The notes below the pieces were generated by a model. That model searched no databases and was not told the origin of the DNA. It saw only the letters and a program-made list of their open reading frames with translations. This document shows positions 26,454 through 35,290 of a stretch of DNA of 64,000 nucleotides, piece by piece. A program made the position numbers and the translations under genes. The DNA comes from Cytophagaceae bacterium (GTDB taxonomy: Bacteria; Bacteroidota; Bacteroidia; Flavobacteriales; Flavobacteriaceae). Within the stretch, counting starts at the first letter, position 1, and the number at the start of each line of letters is the position of its first letter. The stretch lies in the NCBI GenBank assembly GCA_002710685.1, contig PALD01000031.1:58168-122167 (forward strand). Direction: 5' to 3'.

Positions 26454-29400
26454 ATGCCCCATAATCAACGCTTTCTCATATACCTATTACTGTTCATCTT
26501 TTTTTCTTGTGCCACAAAGCATACACGATACCGCCTCCCCGACGAAAAAAACGAGGCAATCAAACTTACACAGGACCATGATGGATACACCAGTTATTTT
26601 ATGCTGGGCAATGCAGGTACGGGAGATAAAGAACCTAATGTTGAGTTGTTAAAAGCACTGGGGCAATACACTTCAAAAAACGCAAGCGAGCAGGATTACC
26701 TTTTCTTTTTAGGGGATAATCTCAAACTTGAAAAGTCAGCCCATAATGCTTATCTGGACCCCCAGGTTAAACTGGCCCAAGGTTTTCCCGGGCAGTTTAT
26801 CATGATTCCCGGCGACCGGGAGTGGCACGACAAGTCCCCCGGGGATATCGAGGACCTTGAAGATAAAATCGAGGAAATATTTGGCCAAGACAATCAGTTT
26901 TTGCCTGAAAATGCCTGCCCGCTCGAGGAGGTTGATGTAGATGACAATACCCATATCATCGTTGTGGATTCACAATGGTATATTGAAGACTGGAGCAAGA
27001 AGAAAAAGTTTAATGACAAGTGTCAAATCAAGACACGGGAGCAGTTCTTATTCCGTCTGGGAGATGCCGTGCGCAAGGCACGCCATAAAAACATCCTGCT
27101 GCTCATGCACCATCCACTGTATACTAACGGTATTTATGGAGGTGAGATTTCTGGGGAGGCGGCCTACCGCCCATCAGCCCAAAACCTGTTTATACCCGGG
27201 GCGGGTTTTCTCTATTCCTTCATACGTTCACAGGGCGGCATCTCTAAGCAAGACCAGTTCAACCCACTGATGACCCAGTTGATGAACGAGATTAAGACCA
27301 TTACAGATCAAGCCCCCCAGGTCTTTGTACTTTCTGCCCACGAGCAATCACTACAGTATATTGAACATGATGGCTTACGCCAAATCATATCTGGCACGGC
27401 CGGTGACCAGGAAGCGGCACGGCTGGGTAAGGATGGTTATTTTCTTTCGGGCAAACCGGGCTTTGTTGAACTCAGGATCTATGATGACCAATCTTCTGAG
27501 GTTATCTACCACCTACTGAAAAACAATGAACTCAAACCCGCCTATAGGCACGTGGCCTTTGAAAGGCCAAAATCATATAATGTTGACAGTTTGCCCACCA
27601 CATTTGAGAAGACCTACACAGCATCAGTATATCCTCCTGAAGATGTAAAAGTGAAGCCATCTTATGAAAAACTGTGGGGCAAGCACTATAGATACCTGTA
27701 TGGCATAGAGGTTGAAGCCCCGGTGGGACTTATTGATACCCTCTATGGGGGGCTGGAGATAGAACGTGCAGGGGGCGGCCACCAGACGCAATCACTAAGG
27801 CTCATAGGCAAGGATGACAGGGAGTACAACATGCGGGCCATTGCCAAGGACCCCTACTCCTTTTTACATTCGGCCGGGTATGATGACCTGGATGCAAAAA
27901 AATATTTTAGTGCCACCCTGCCCGTTGACCTTATTGAAGATTTTTACACGGCGGCGCATCCTTATGGTGCATTTGTGATACCCAGGCTTGCCGGGGCCGC
28001 AAACCTCAACCACACGCACCCCAAGCTGTTCTACATACCCAGGCAAAAAGCACTGGGCGATTTTAACGACATCCATGGCGATAGGCTGTACATGATTGTT
28101 GAAAAACCAGATTCAGATTTTAACGATACGCACATGTTTGGTTTCAATGAAGATGTGGAGAGCACGGCAGACCTTTTTGAAAAAATACGCGGGGATGAAG
28201 AAAATTATGTCGATGAGGCCAGTTACATCCGTGCCCGTATTTTTGACATGCTCGTGGGAGACTGGGACCGCCATGAGGACCAGTGGCGCTGGGCACAACT
28301 TGAAAATGAAAAAGAAGAAGGTGACAATAGCATCTTTGTGGCAATACCACGTGACAGGGACCAGGTCTTCGCAAATTTTGACGGTGGTTTCCTGGAGACG
28401 CTCCAGAAGGTCATGGCCGGCCCCAGGCAGTTTGGTAAATATGGCCCTGACATTCAATACATCAAAGAGTTCAGCCAGAGTGCCATAAAACTTGACCGTG
28501 CCCTTGTTCAAAAATCAGATAGAAAAGCATGGCTCTCCCAGGTAGACTCCATTCAAGAAAACATTACACGGGAGGTGGTCCAGAAGGCTTTTGCCGAAAT
28601 GCCCATGGAAGCCCAGGATGACACCTGGAAAGGGATTCAGGAAGATTTGCTTTCGCGAAAGCAAAACCTACACGATATCGTGGAGCGCTATTATGATCAT
28701 TTTATCAAGTTTCAAACCCTTACCGGGACTGACATGGGTGATGAATTTACCATAGACCGGCTGGATAATGGCGATACCAGGATCGTGGCGAGAAGGATAA
28801 AAAAAGATAGCAGCGGTGTACTATTTGACAGGGTCTTTCATGAAGGTGAAACCCATGAAATATGGATTTACGGCCTTGATGATGATGATGTTTTTATTGC
28901 CCGGGGCGATGCCGGTTCAAAAATCAAGATCGTGATTAGTGGCGGGTTGGGAGATGACACGTATGACCTTGAAAATGGAAACAACATCACGGTCTATGAT
29001 CAAAGGTCAGGAGACAATACCATCATGAACCGCGGTGGTGCACGCTTTAGGATCAACGATACCTATGAAAACCATATTTATGACACTGAGCGAGAACCAG
29101 ATGTGACAAAGGAGTTTGAGATTGACCTTTCATACAATCCTGACCTGGGTTTTATACCACGTATACTGATAGGTAAGCAAAAACTAGGTTTTGAAAGAAA
29201 CCCTTTTACAAGTCTTTATACCATTGAAGCTAAATATCATTCGCTCACGCAGGCACTTGACCTTAATGGGGAGCTGCACTTTGCCCATATTTTTCCAGAT
29301 TGGAACCTAAAGGTAAACGGCAGGCTTACCAGCAACAACTATGCTGAGAACTTCTTTGGTTTTGGCAACGAGACCGGGGAACTGCAGGACTTTGATGCAA

Positions 29401-30113
29401 ACCGTATCTTCATGCAGCGCTACAATGCCGGGGCAAGCCTGTACTATGCTGGTGAATATGGTAGTAGTTTTGAGGCCGGGATCTTGTATGAGGGCCTGGA
29501 ACCTGATGCCTCGGCTGCACTGGATTATGAAGGAGAAGGAAGGGTCAATAGATATGGCAAGGTACATGCCCAGTACCGGTACCACAGCGTAGATGATGAA
29601 TTGTACCCCACGCGGGGCATGTATTTTAATGCCAAGGGCTTTTATGCAGATGAGCTGGCTTCAAGCCAGAGCGTGCTGGGAGCTGACCAGCAGCTCACCT
29701 TCTGGAACGCCATAGACAACCCCCGTAACCTGGTGATCAAGACCTCAGCAGAAGCACAATTGAGATTTGGTGATGGGATTCCGTTTTTTCAAGCGGCCAG
29801 GCTGGGTGCTGACAGCGGTTTGAGGGGATACCGCCTGTACCGCTTTACGGGACAAAATTCGCTGGTGGGCAACATAGACCTCAACTATAAGTTCAAACCC
29901 TTAAAAACCCGAATATTCCCATTGAGGATTTCGGGCTTTGTGGGGTATGATATGGGCCGTGTATGGATGGAGGATGAATCATCAAATACATGGCATACCG
30001 GTTATGGTGGTGGGCTCAACCTGGGGATGAGCGGGATATTCAACTCTGGCATTCAATATTTTACCAGTGATGAAGGAGGCCGGCTCTCTTTTAAGTTTGC
30101 CGTGGGCTTCTAG
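26454..30113 (+). CDS. Phosphoesterase / kinase-like / outer-membrane barrel lipoprotein
   Basis: 1219 residues. Lipobox FSC near residue 19. Residues ~45-330: a calcineurin-type phosphoesterase with degenerate metal motifs: GNAG (Asn53 for Asp), GDN (87-89), GDREW for GNHE, an intact MHHP, and AHEQ (295-298) for GHxH. Residues ~430-770: a segment with LRLIGKDDREYNMRAI, MLVGDWDRHEDQW (603-612) and IPRDRDQVF, reminiscent of atypical kinase folds with a G-D-x-D-R-H catalytic loop. Residues ~880-1219: alternating strands ending ..LSFKFAVGF with a terminal Phe, the signature of a BamA/D15-type barrel, with GLRGYRLYRFTGQNSL near 1125. It is probably an outer-membrane protein exposing or tethering an enzymatic head. 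It overlaps the convergent amidohydrolase by four bases. Confidence 0.8.
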   Translation: MPHNQRFLIYLLLFIFFSCATKHTRYRLPDEKNEAIKLTQDHDGYTSYFMLGNAGTGDKEPNVELLKALGQYTSKNASEQDYLFFLGDNLKLEKSAHNAYLDPQVKLAQGFPGQFIMIPGDREWHDKSPGDIEDLEDKIEEIFGQDNQFLPENACPLEEVDVDDNTHIIVVDSQWYIEDWSKKKKFNDKCQIKTREQFLFRLGDAVRKARHKNILLLMHHPLYTNGIYGGEISGEAAYRPSAQNLFIPGAGFLYSFIRSQGGISKQDQFNPLMTQLMNEIKTITDQAPQVFVLSAHEQSLQYIEHDGLRQIISGTAGDQEAARLGKDGYFLSGKPGFVELRIYDDQSSEVIYHLLKNNELKPAYRHVAFERPKSYNVDSLPTTFEKTYTASVYPPEDVKVKPSYEKLWGKHYRYLYGIEVEAPVGLIDTLYGGLEIERAGGGHQTQSLRLIGKDDREYNMRAIAKDPYSFLHSAGYDDLDAKKYFSATLPVDLIEDFYTAAHPYGAFVIPRLAGAANLNHTHPKLFYIPRQKALGDFNDIHGDRLYMIVEKPDSDFNDTHMFGFNEDVESTADLFEKIRGDEENYVDEASYIRARIFDMLVGDWDRHEDQWRWAQLENEKEEGDNSIFVAIPRDRDQVFANFDGGFLETLQKVMAGPRQFGKYGPDIQYIKEFSQSAIKLDRALVQKSDRKAWLSQVDSIQENITREVVQKAFAEMPMEAQDDTWKGIQEDLLSRKQNLHDIVERYYDHFIKFQTLTGTDMGDEFTIDRLDNGDTRIVARRIKKDSSGVLFDRVFHEGETHEIWIYGLDDDDVFIARGDAGSKIKIVISGGLGDDTYDLENGNNITVYDQRSGDNTIMNRGGARFRINDTYENHIYDTEREPDVTKEFEIDLSYNPDLGFIPRILIGKQKLGFERNPFTSLYTIEAKYHSLTQALDLNGELHFAHIFPDWNLKVNGRLTSNNYAENFFGFGNETGELQDFDANRIFMQRYNAGASLYYAGEYGSSFEAGILYEGLEPDASAALDYEGEGRVNRYGKVHAQYRYHSVDDELYPTRGMYFNAKGFYADELASSQSVLGADQQLTFWNAIDNPRNLVIKTSAEAQLRFGDGIPFFQAARLGADSGLRGYRLYRFTGQNSLVGNIDLNYKFKPLKTRIFPLRISGFVGYDMGRVWMEDESSNTWHTGYGGGLNLGMSGIFNSGIQYFTSDEGGRLSFKFAVGF
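27371..27382. repeat. Short dispersed palindrome inside CDS
   Basis: TGGCTTACGCCA, the core of the 5706 and 8672 type, inside the phosphoesterase region. Confidence 0.5.
28646..28665. repeat. Dispersed palindrome, 20-bp perfect, inside CDS
   Basis: TTTGCTTTCGCGAAAGCAAA is exactly self-complementary over 20 bases, the longest perfect copy with no loop in the window. It encodes LLSRKQN. Confidence 0.88.
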
Positions 30114-31747
30114 CCTTTTACCTTTTTGCCGTCCAGGTAAACCTCATTGACCTCAAGCCTGGGGATTTGATCTAGGTTTATGGTCATGATATCCTTGTCC
30201 ATCATGATAAAGTCAGCATACTTACCAGCTTCAATGCTTCCCTTTTCATCTTCTTCAAAGTTAGTGTATGCTGCCCAGATGGTCATGCCGCGCAGGGCTT
30301 CTTCCCGGGACAGTGCACCACTCATTTGAAAACCTTCTTCAGGATTGCCCTCGACATCCTTTCGCGCGACAGCGGCATAAAATGTAAGGAATGGGTTGAT
30401 TGCCTCAACAGGAAAATCTGTGCCCAGGGCAATAACACCGCTTTCTTGGAGCAATTGCTTATAGGCATACGCTCCTTTCATACGTTCTGCCCCCAGCCGG
30501 TCCTGGGCCCAGGGCATATCGCTGGTGGCATGTGTGGGCTGTACTGATGGCAAAATATTCTTGCTGAAATATTTAAAATCTTCTGGTGATATTACCTGTG
30601 CGTGCTCTACCTTCCATCGGCGGTCATCTTGTCCTTGAAGTACCTCGTCATATGTGGTGAGGACCACATGGTTTGCACTATCGCCTATGGCGTGGGTGTT
30701 CATTTGAAACTCTGATGCGGCCAGCTTTTTTGCAACGGACTCAATACTGTCTATGGGTGTTACCATCGCACCAAAGTGATTGGCCCGGTCAGCATAAGGT
30801 GCCCTCAGGGCGGCTCCCCTGCTTCCCAGTGCACCATCGCCGTACACTTTTACAGACCTTACGTTGAGTCTTGGTGTTTTGTAAATTCCTTTTTCCAGGT
30901 AATAGTCAACGTCAGCCGGGGTATTGGAGACCATCGCGTAGATACGCATATCCAGAGTGTTCTCTTTTTGCAAGCTATCTATAAGTTCGATGATTTTACG
31001 GCTAATCCCGGCTTCATTTACCGTTGTCAAACCGAAGTTGAAACATGCCTTTTGAGCATCCATAAGTGCCTTTATCGATTCTTTTTGTCCCATTTTGGGT
31101 AGTATTTTAAAAACCGGTTGCATGGCATTATCTATAAGGACACCCGTAAGCTTTCCATCTTTTTTAATAACCTCCCCACCTTCAATCTTTGTGCTGGTGT
31201 TTATCCCTGCGAGGTCAAGTGCCTGTTGATTGGCAAGCAGGGCATGCCCATCAATGCGCTGAAGCACAACGGGTACGTTCTTGAAAAGCTCATCAAGCCT
31301 ATCTTTAGTGGGGAACTCCTTGTTCTCCCAGTCGTTTTGATCCCAGCCACCGCCCATGATAAAGTTGCTGGGCCTTCTTGCCTGAAACTGCATCACACGT
31401 TCCTGTACTTCTTCATAGCTGCGTGTGCCCACGAGGTTTACGGTTTGCTGTTGTGTGCCCATCTCATAAAAATGGCAATGAGCATCAATGAGCCCGGGCA
31501 GGATGGTCTTGCCGCTGGCATCTATTATGGTATCTGCCGTGTACTTATCGCGCACATCATCATTAGTGCCCACGGCAACAAACTTACCGTCCTGAACGGC
31601 AAAAGCGGTGGCGTTTGAAAAAGTACTGTCAACGGTATATATCTTGCCGTTTGTAAGTATCATGTCAACATGCTCTTTTTCAACAGCTTCCTTTTTACAG
31701 GCCATGAGGCAAAGCCCAGTGGCGAGAATCAAAAGTATTTTTTTCAT
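30110..31747 (-). CDS. Amidohydrolase (YtcJ-like), lipoprotein
   Basis: About 545 residues from ATG 31747, which begins a clear signal with lipobox MAC; the longer frame to 31879 has no signal and is not preferred. The amidohydrolase-3 pattern is present: LPGLIDAHCHFYEMG (His-x-His), GGGWDQNDW, a central AHAIGDSANHVV (His), EHAQVISPEDFKYF and GTDFPVE (Asp). These enzymes hydrolyse N-acyl amides or related compounds outside the cytoplasm; the substrate is not known. A partial dispersed palindrome (31842-31857) lies upstream. Confidence 0.9.
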   Translation of the reverse strand: MKKILLILATGLCLMACKKEAVEKEHVDMILTNGKIYTVDSTFSNATAFAVQDGKFVAVGTNDDVRDKYTADTIIDASGKTILPGLIDAHCHFYEMGTQQQTVNLVGTRSYEEVQERVMQFQARRPSNFIMGGGWDQNDWENKEFPTKDRLDELFKNVPVVLQRIDGHALLANQQALDLAGINTSTKIEGGEVIKKDGKLTGVLIDNAMQPVFKILPKMGQKESIKALMDAQKACFNFGLTTVNEAGISRKIIELIDSLQKENTLDMRIYAMVSNTPADVDYYLEKGIYKTPRLNVRSVKVYGDGALGSRGAALRAPYADRANHFGAMVTPIDSIESVAKKLAASEFQMNTHAIGDSANHVVLTTYDEVLQGQDDRRWKVEHAQVISPEDFKYFSKNILPSVQPTHATSDMPWAQDRLGAERMKGAYAYKQLLQESGVIALGTDFPVEAINPFLTFYAAVARKDVEGNPEEGFQMSGALSREEALRGMTIWAAYTNFEEDEKGSIEAGKYADFIMMDKDIMTINLDQIPRLEVNEVYLDGKKVKG

Positions 31748-31841
31748 GATTGGTTGTTTTGCCGTAAAAATAAGTGTAGCCCCGCAAGTTATGGACAACT
31801 TTATGCTGGTTTTAAGAAAAGTGGAGGGCCTGTTCTTGAGG

Positions 31842-31857
31842 CGCTTCCGCGAAAGCG
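31842..31857. repeat. Imperfect dispersed palindrome upstream of the amidohydrolase gene
   Basis: CGCTTCCGCGAAAGCG differs from the perfect 16-mer at 22563 by one base. Confidence 0.6.
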
Positions 31858-31970
31858 GTAAAAAACAGCTCGCGACCATATTTACAATCTTGCCAATCTT
31901 TACCTAAACTTAATATAAAGCAGATCGTGGATATGGGTTTCTCATTTAGTTTTACAAAAAAAACTGCACC

Positions 31971-32366
31971 TTGTTTGCCAAAGACAGAATCTATCGTGAG
32001 CTCAACCAGGCCATAAATATGTCTCCCAGTGAGCTGGGCGCCTGGCTGCGTACTGATATCGCCCCACTGGCCGTGGCAAATTACAAGGATTCCCCCAGCC
32101 TGGAGCAAAGCAAGAAACTACTTAAACTCCTGCTCAAGCCCTTTGCCGAGATAAGTGCCGCAGATTGCCAATTCATACAGGTGATGTTGCAGCGCCTGCG
32201 CTATCTTAAACGTTGCAGCAACCGTGACCCCCAGCTTCAACTGGACTGGGAAAATAGCCTGCGCAACCTGGGCTATGACATACGCAAGGAAAATCAAAAT
32301 ACTGTTGGAGCATCTTCATACTTCAAGCCGGCAACAAGAGCTGGAAGGCATCAAAATAGACATTGA
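31971..32366 (+). CDS. DUF3140-like protein
   Basis: 131 residues from TTG 31971. The region INMSPSELGAWLRTD, then a helical SKKLLKLLLKPFAEISAADCQFIQVMLQRLRYLKR, then WENSLRNLGYD, follows the DUF3140 pattern seen in small soluble proteins of unknown role. The last ~25 residues after GYDIRK (TVGASSYFKPATRAGRHQ..) look unlike the family. A +1 shift would instead give a helical tail to 32433, so the end could hide a frameshift. It is a single gene. Confidence 0.6.
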   Translation: MFAKDRIYRELNQAINMSPSELGAWLRTDIAPLAVANYKDSPSLEQSKKLLKLLLKPFAEISAADCQFIQVMLQRLRYLKRCSNRDPQLQLDWENSLRNLGYDIRKENQNTVGASSYFKPATRAGRHQNRH

Positions 32367-32532
32367 GCATCTTTTTTTAACAAACTACATCTTTGACAAT
32401 CAGTTATATCGCCTATTTCCCTATATTTACTGATATATGAATACATGTCAATCTATTAAACGCCCCTAAGTTTAATGCCCCATCAGTTCAATATTAGATT
32501 GCGCTATATGTGTACACTGGGATAAATTTTAA

Positions 32533-34554
32533 ATGAAAGGCATACTACTCAACGTTGCGGCAGCCCTGTTTACCGCACATCTTACCCTTACGGCGCAGGT
32601 ACTCGATTCTGCTCGTATCAAGGACCTCAACATCAAGGTGGAAGAAACAACTGGTGTGAACCGGCTACAATACCTTGACACCCTCACAAAGTTGATTGAG
32701 TTCAATGAGGATCATGCATATACTGACCGCATGAACCAGGCAATAAAACTGGGGCTCAGCCTGGACAGCCTTGACCTGGCCACCCGGCTCACAAATGACT
32801 TGATCTACTATCAAAACAGCATTCTCAACACGCCAGCAGATGGCCTGAAATTGTTCAAGGAATTTGAGCCCATGGCCAAAAAACTGAACAATAAATCAAC
32901 GCTTGCCAATTTTTACCTCTATGCAGGGGATTCATACTATGGCCTGGGGCAATTTACCGAAGCAATCCGGGTGCTCAAAAAATCACGCATGTTGGCGCGG
33001 GAGGCTGGCAACACAAGCCGCAGTGCCCATGCCCTCATGCGCCTGGGCTACGTTTATGGTGCCCAGGGAGAATTTAGCAACTCGTCCCAGAACCTACAGG
33101 AAGCAATCAAACTGTTCTCACAAGAGCGGGATACCACAAACCTTGTAAATGCAAAGAATTCCCTATCCATTCTCTACAGTCAAAATGCATTTTACAAAGA
33201 GGCAAAAAAAGAACGTGATGAAGCCATCGAACTTTCAGACAAAGATGCCGGAAACCTCTCTACCATCTACTACAATGCAGCAAACGATGCCCGGGAGGAG
33301 GGCAATCTTGAAGAATGGGCACACCAGCTGCACAAGGCGCTCGCACAAAGTAAAAAGTGGGTTTACAAAGACTACATACAAGCCTACATCTACCCCAGTC
33401 TTGTGACCGTCAATGCCCAGATGGGCGACCTTGCAAAAGCACAAGCCTACCTGGATACCATTGAAGCATCACCACAAAAATTTGCAGAAGGGACCGCCCA
33501 TGCTGATTATCTCGATGCCCTTAAAAATATTGCTTTCGCGAAAGCAGACCTGCCACAAGCACTCTCTTACGGAAAAGCACATCTTGCCGAGGTAAAAAAG
33601 AAAGAGAGCTTTGTTGAGCTTTATAATGCAGAAAAATTTTTAGCCAGGGTAAATAAAGAAATGGGCAACAACACTGCTTTTTTGACCCATCAAAATGCAT
33701 ATTACAGGATAAAGGACTCTGTGCAGAATGCTCAAAAAGTCAATGCGCTAGCCTATTATCAAACCCTGTACGAAACCGAAAAAAGAGATACAAAAATAAG
33801 GGACCAGCAAGCCAATATAGCACTGTTGCAAGAACGAGAAAAAGTAAGGAAACAATGGATAATCATTGGCATCATACTCATCCTGACCGCTGCATTGTTC
33901 ACCTATCTCAAACTTAGGCAACGGCAACGGTCAGAGAAACAAAAATACCTCGATGAGCTGCGCACCCAGATTTCGGCAGACCTGCATGATGACATAGGCC
34001 CCGTCCTCACGGGGCTGGCCATGCAGAGCGAGATACTTGAAGCAAAAGCACCTGATGAGTATGGACCTCAACTGCACAGGATTGCCTCCCTGAGCCGGGC
34101 TGCCATGGTGCAGATGCGCGATGCGGTGTGGGTCATGGATGCCAGAAAGGATAACTGGGGCGCATTGCTGGACCGCATCAGGGAATTTGCCAGTGACAAC
34201 CTGGTCACAAGGGAAATAGCCTATGACATGAAGACCTCTGGCATAGAATCTGACATGGCAATCGCCACCCCACTGCGTCAAACCCTGTACCTTGTGGTCA
34301 AGGAGGCCATTGCAAATACCTTAAAACATTCAGGAGCAACCAAGGTATCGCTAAACCTTGAGCAGCTACAGGACACCATACACCTTACTTTTAGTGATAA
34401 TGGCAATAAAGAACTCAAGACCAGGAGCTCTTTTGCGGGACTGGGACTAGATAACATGAAGCGCAGGGCAGATTTGCTCAAGGGCAAAATTGAATTTCAT
34501 ACAACAGAAGGTTTTGAGATTTTCATGACATTACCCAAAACCATAGTACCGTAA
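32533..34554 (+). CDS. TPR sensor histidine kinase, HisKA_3 type
   Basis: 673 residues. The signal peptide ends LTAQ. Residues ~25-430 are periplasmic TPR-like helices. A transmembrane helix (about 436-455, WIIIGIILILTAALFTYL) leads to a coiled linker and the phosphoacceptor helix SADLHDDIGPVL (His485). The ATPase domain has KEAIANTLKHSGAT (N box) and the DNG and GLGLDNMKRRA (G) boxes. It is partnered by the LuxR-type response regulator 79 bases downstream. The TPR input is an extracytoplasmic protein-binding module. A perfect 16-bp palindrome is inside the TPR region. Confidence 0.92.
   Translation: MKGILLNVAAALFTAHLTLTAQVLDSARIKDLNIKVEETTGVNRLQYLDTLTKLIEFNEDHAYTDRMNQAIKLGLSLDSLDLATRLTNDLIYYQNSILNTPADGLKLFKEFEPMAKKLNNKSTLANFYLYAGDSYYGLGQFTEAIRVLKKSRMLAREAGNTSRSAHALMRLGYVYGAQGEFSNSSQNLQEAIKLFSQERDTTNLVNAKNSLSILYSQNAFYKEAKKERDEAIELSDKDAGNLSTIYYNAANDAREEGNLEEWAHQLHKALAQSKKWVYKDYIQAYIYPSLVTVNAQMGDLAKAQAYLDTIEASPQKFAEGTAHADYLDALKNIAFAKADLPQALSYGKAHLAEVKKKESFVELYNAEKFLARVNKEMGNNTAFLTHQNAYYRIKDSVQNAQKVNALAYYQTLYETEKRDTKIRDQQANIALLQEREKVRKQWIIIGIILILTAALFTYLKLRQRQRSEKQKYLDELRTQISADLHDDIGPVLTGLAMQSEILEAKAPDEYGPQLHRIASLSRAAMVQMRDAVWVMDARKDNWGALLDRIREFASDNLVTREIAYDMKTSGIESDMAIATPLRQTLYLVVKEAIANTLKHSGATKVSLNLEQLQDTIHLTFSDNGNKELKTRSSFAGLGLDNMKRRADLLKGKIEFHTTEGFEIFMTLPKTIVP
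33531..33546. repeat. Dispersed palindrome TGCTTTCGCGAAAGCA inside CDS
   Basis: Perfect 16-bp palindrome encoding IAFAKAD in the sensor kinase. Confidence 0.85.
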
Positions 34555-34633
34555 TACATGACTACATGGATATGTGGTTTATTTGTCAATATGATGTACC
34601 TAATTTAGATAGAGATATTAAAATAATGATTAT

Positions 34634-35278
34634 TTGAGCAATCCTCCCATACATATAGCAATCATTGAAGATGACCCTTTGATAAGGGAATCCCTAGAAA
34701 CGTACCTGGGTTTGAACAGGACCATGAAAATATGCTTTATCGCCAAGAGTGTGGAAGATTTTTTAAATGCAATAAAGGTTTCGCGCAACGCACAGGTAGA
34801 TGTTCTTTTACTGGACATAGGCTTGCCGGGCATGTCTGGCCTTGAAGGTATACAACCCATTCAAAAGCTCTTTAAGGACATCAACATCATTATACTTAGT
34901 ACGTATGAGGAAGATGATAAGATCTTTCAGGCACTATGTGCGGGTGCGGTTTCATATATTTCAAAAAGAACACCCCTTACAAAGATTGAAGAGGCAATCA
35001 CAACGATATTTTTTGGTGGTTCATACATGTCCCCTTCCATAGCCCGCAAGGTCGTGAATTACTTTGGCCCTAAAAAACAGGATGAAATGACATCCCTTAC
35101 CCCACGGCAACAGCAAATAGTGCAGGGTATCGTGGATGGCCTCAGCTATAAAATGATTGCAGAAAAACTCCTTATCTCCATTGATACGGTACGGGACCAC
35201 ATCAAGAAAATATACCGCATCCTCAATATCAACAGCAAGGCAGAGCTTATTAAAAAATCTTATGATTCTAATGCCTAG
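34634..35278 (+). CDS. LuxR/NarL-type response regulator
   Basis: 214 residues from TTG 34634. The receiver domain has acidic residues in IIEDDPLIRES, the phosphoacceptor Asp61 in LLLDIGLPGMSG, a Thr in ILSTYEED and the Lys in YISKRTPL. A GerE helix-turn-helix follows (LTPRQQQIVQGIVDGLSYKMIAEKLLISIDTVRDHIKKIYRILNI, residues ~155-200). It is the natural partner of the kinase just upstream. The two genes end 12 bases short of the convergent MACPF gene. Their targets are not shown, but the adjacent operon is a candidate. Confidence 0.92.
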   Translation: MSNPPIHIAIIEDDPLIRESLETYLGLNRTMKICFIAKSVEDFLNAIKVSRNAQVDVLLLDIGLPGMSGLEGIQPIQKLFKDINIIILSTYEEDDKIFQALCAGAVSYISKRTPLTKIEEAITTIFFGGSYMSPSIARKVVNYFGPKKQDEMTSLTPRQQQIVQGIVDGLSYKMIAEKLLISIDTVRDHIKKIYRILNINSKAELIKKSYDSNA

Positions 35279-35290
35279 ACCTCATCCCCC

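Noticed and set aside
32367..32433. Shifted-frame extension of the DUF3140-like gene
   Set aside because: A frameshift is possible but cannot be shown from one sequence; the called stop fits the family length well enough.
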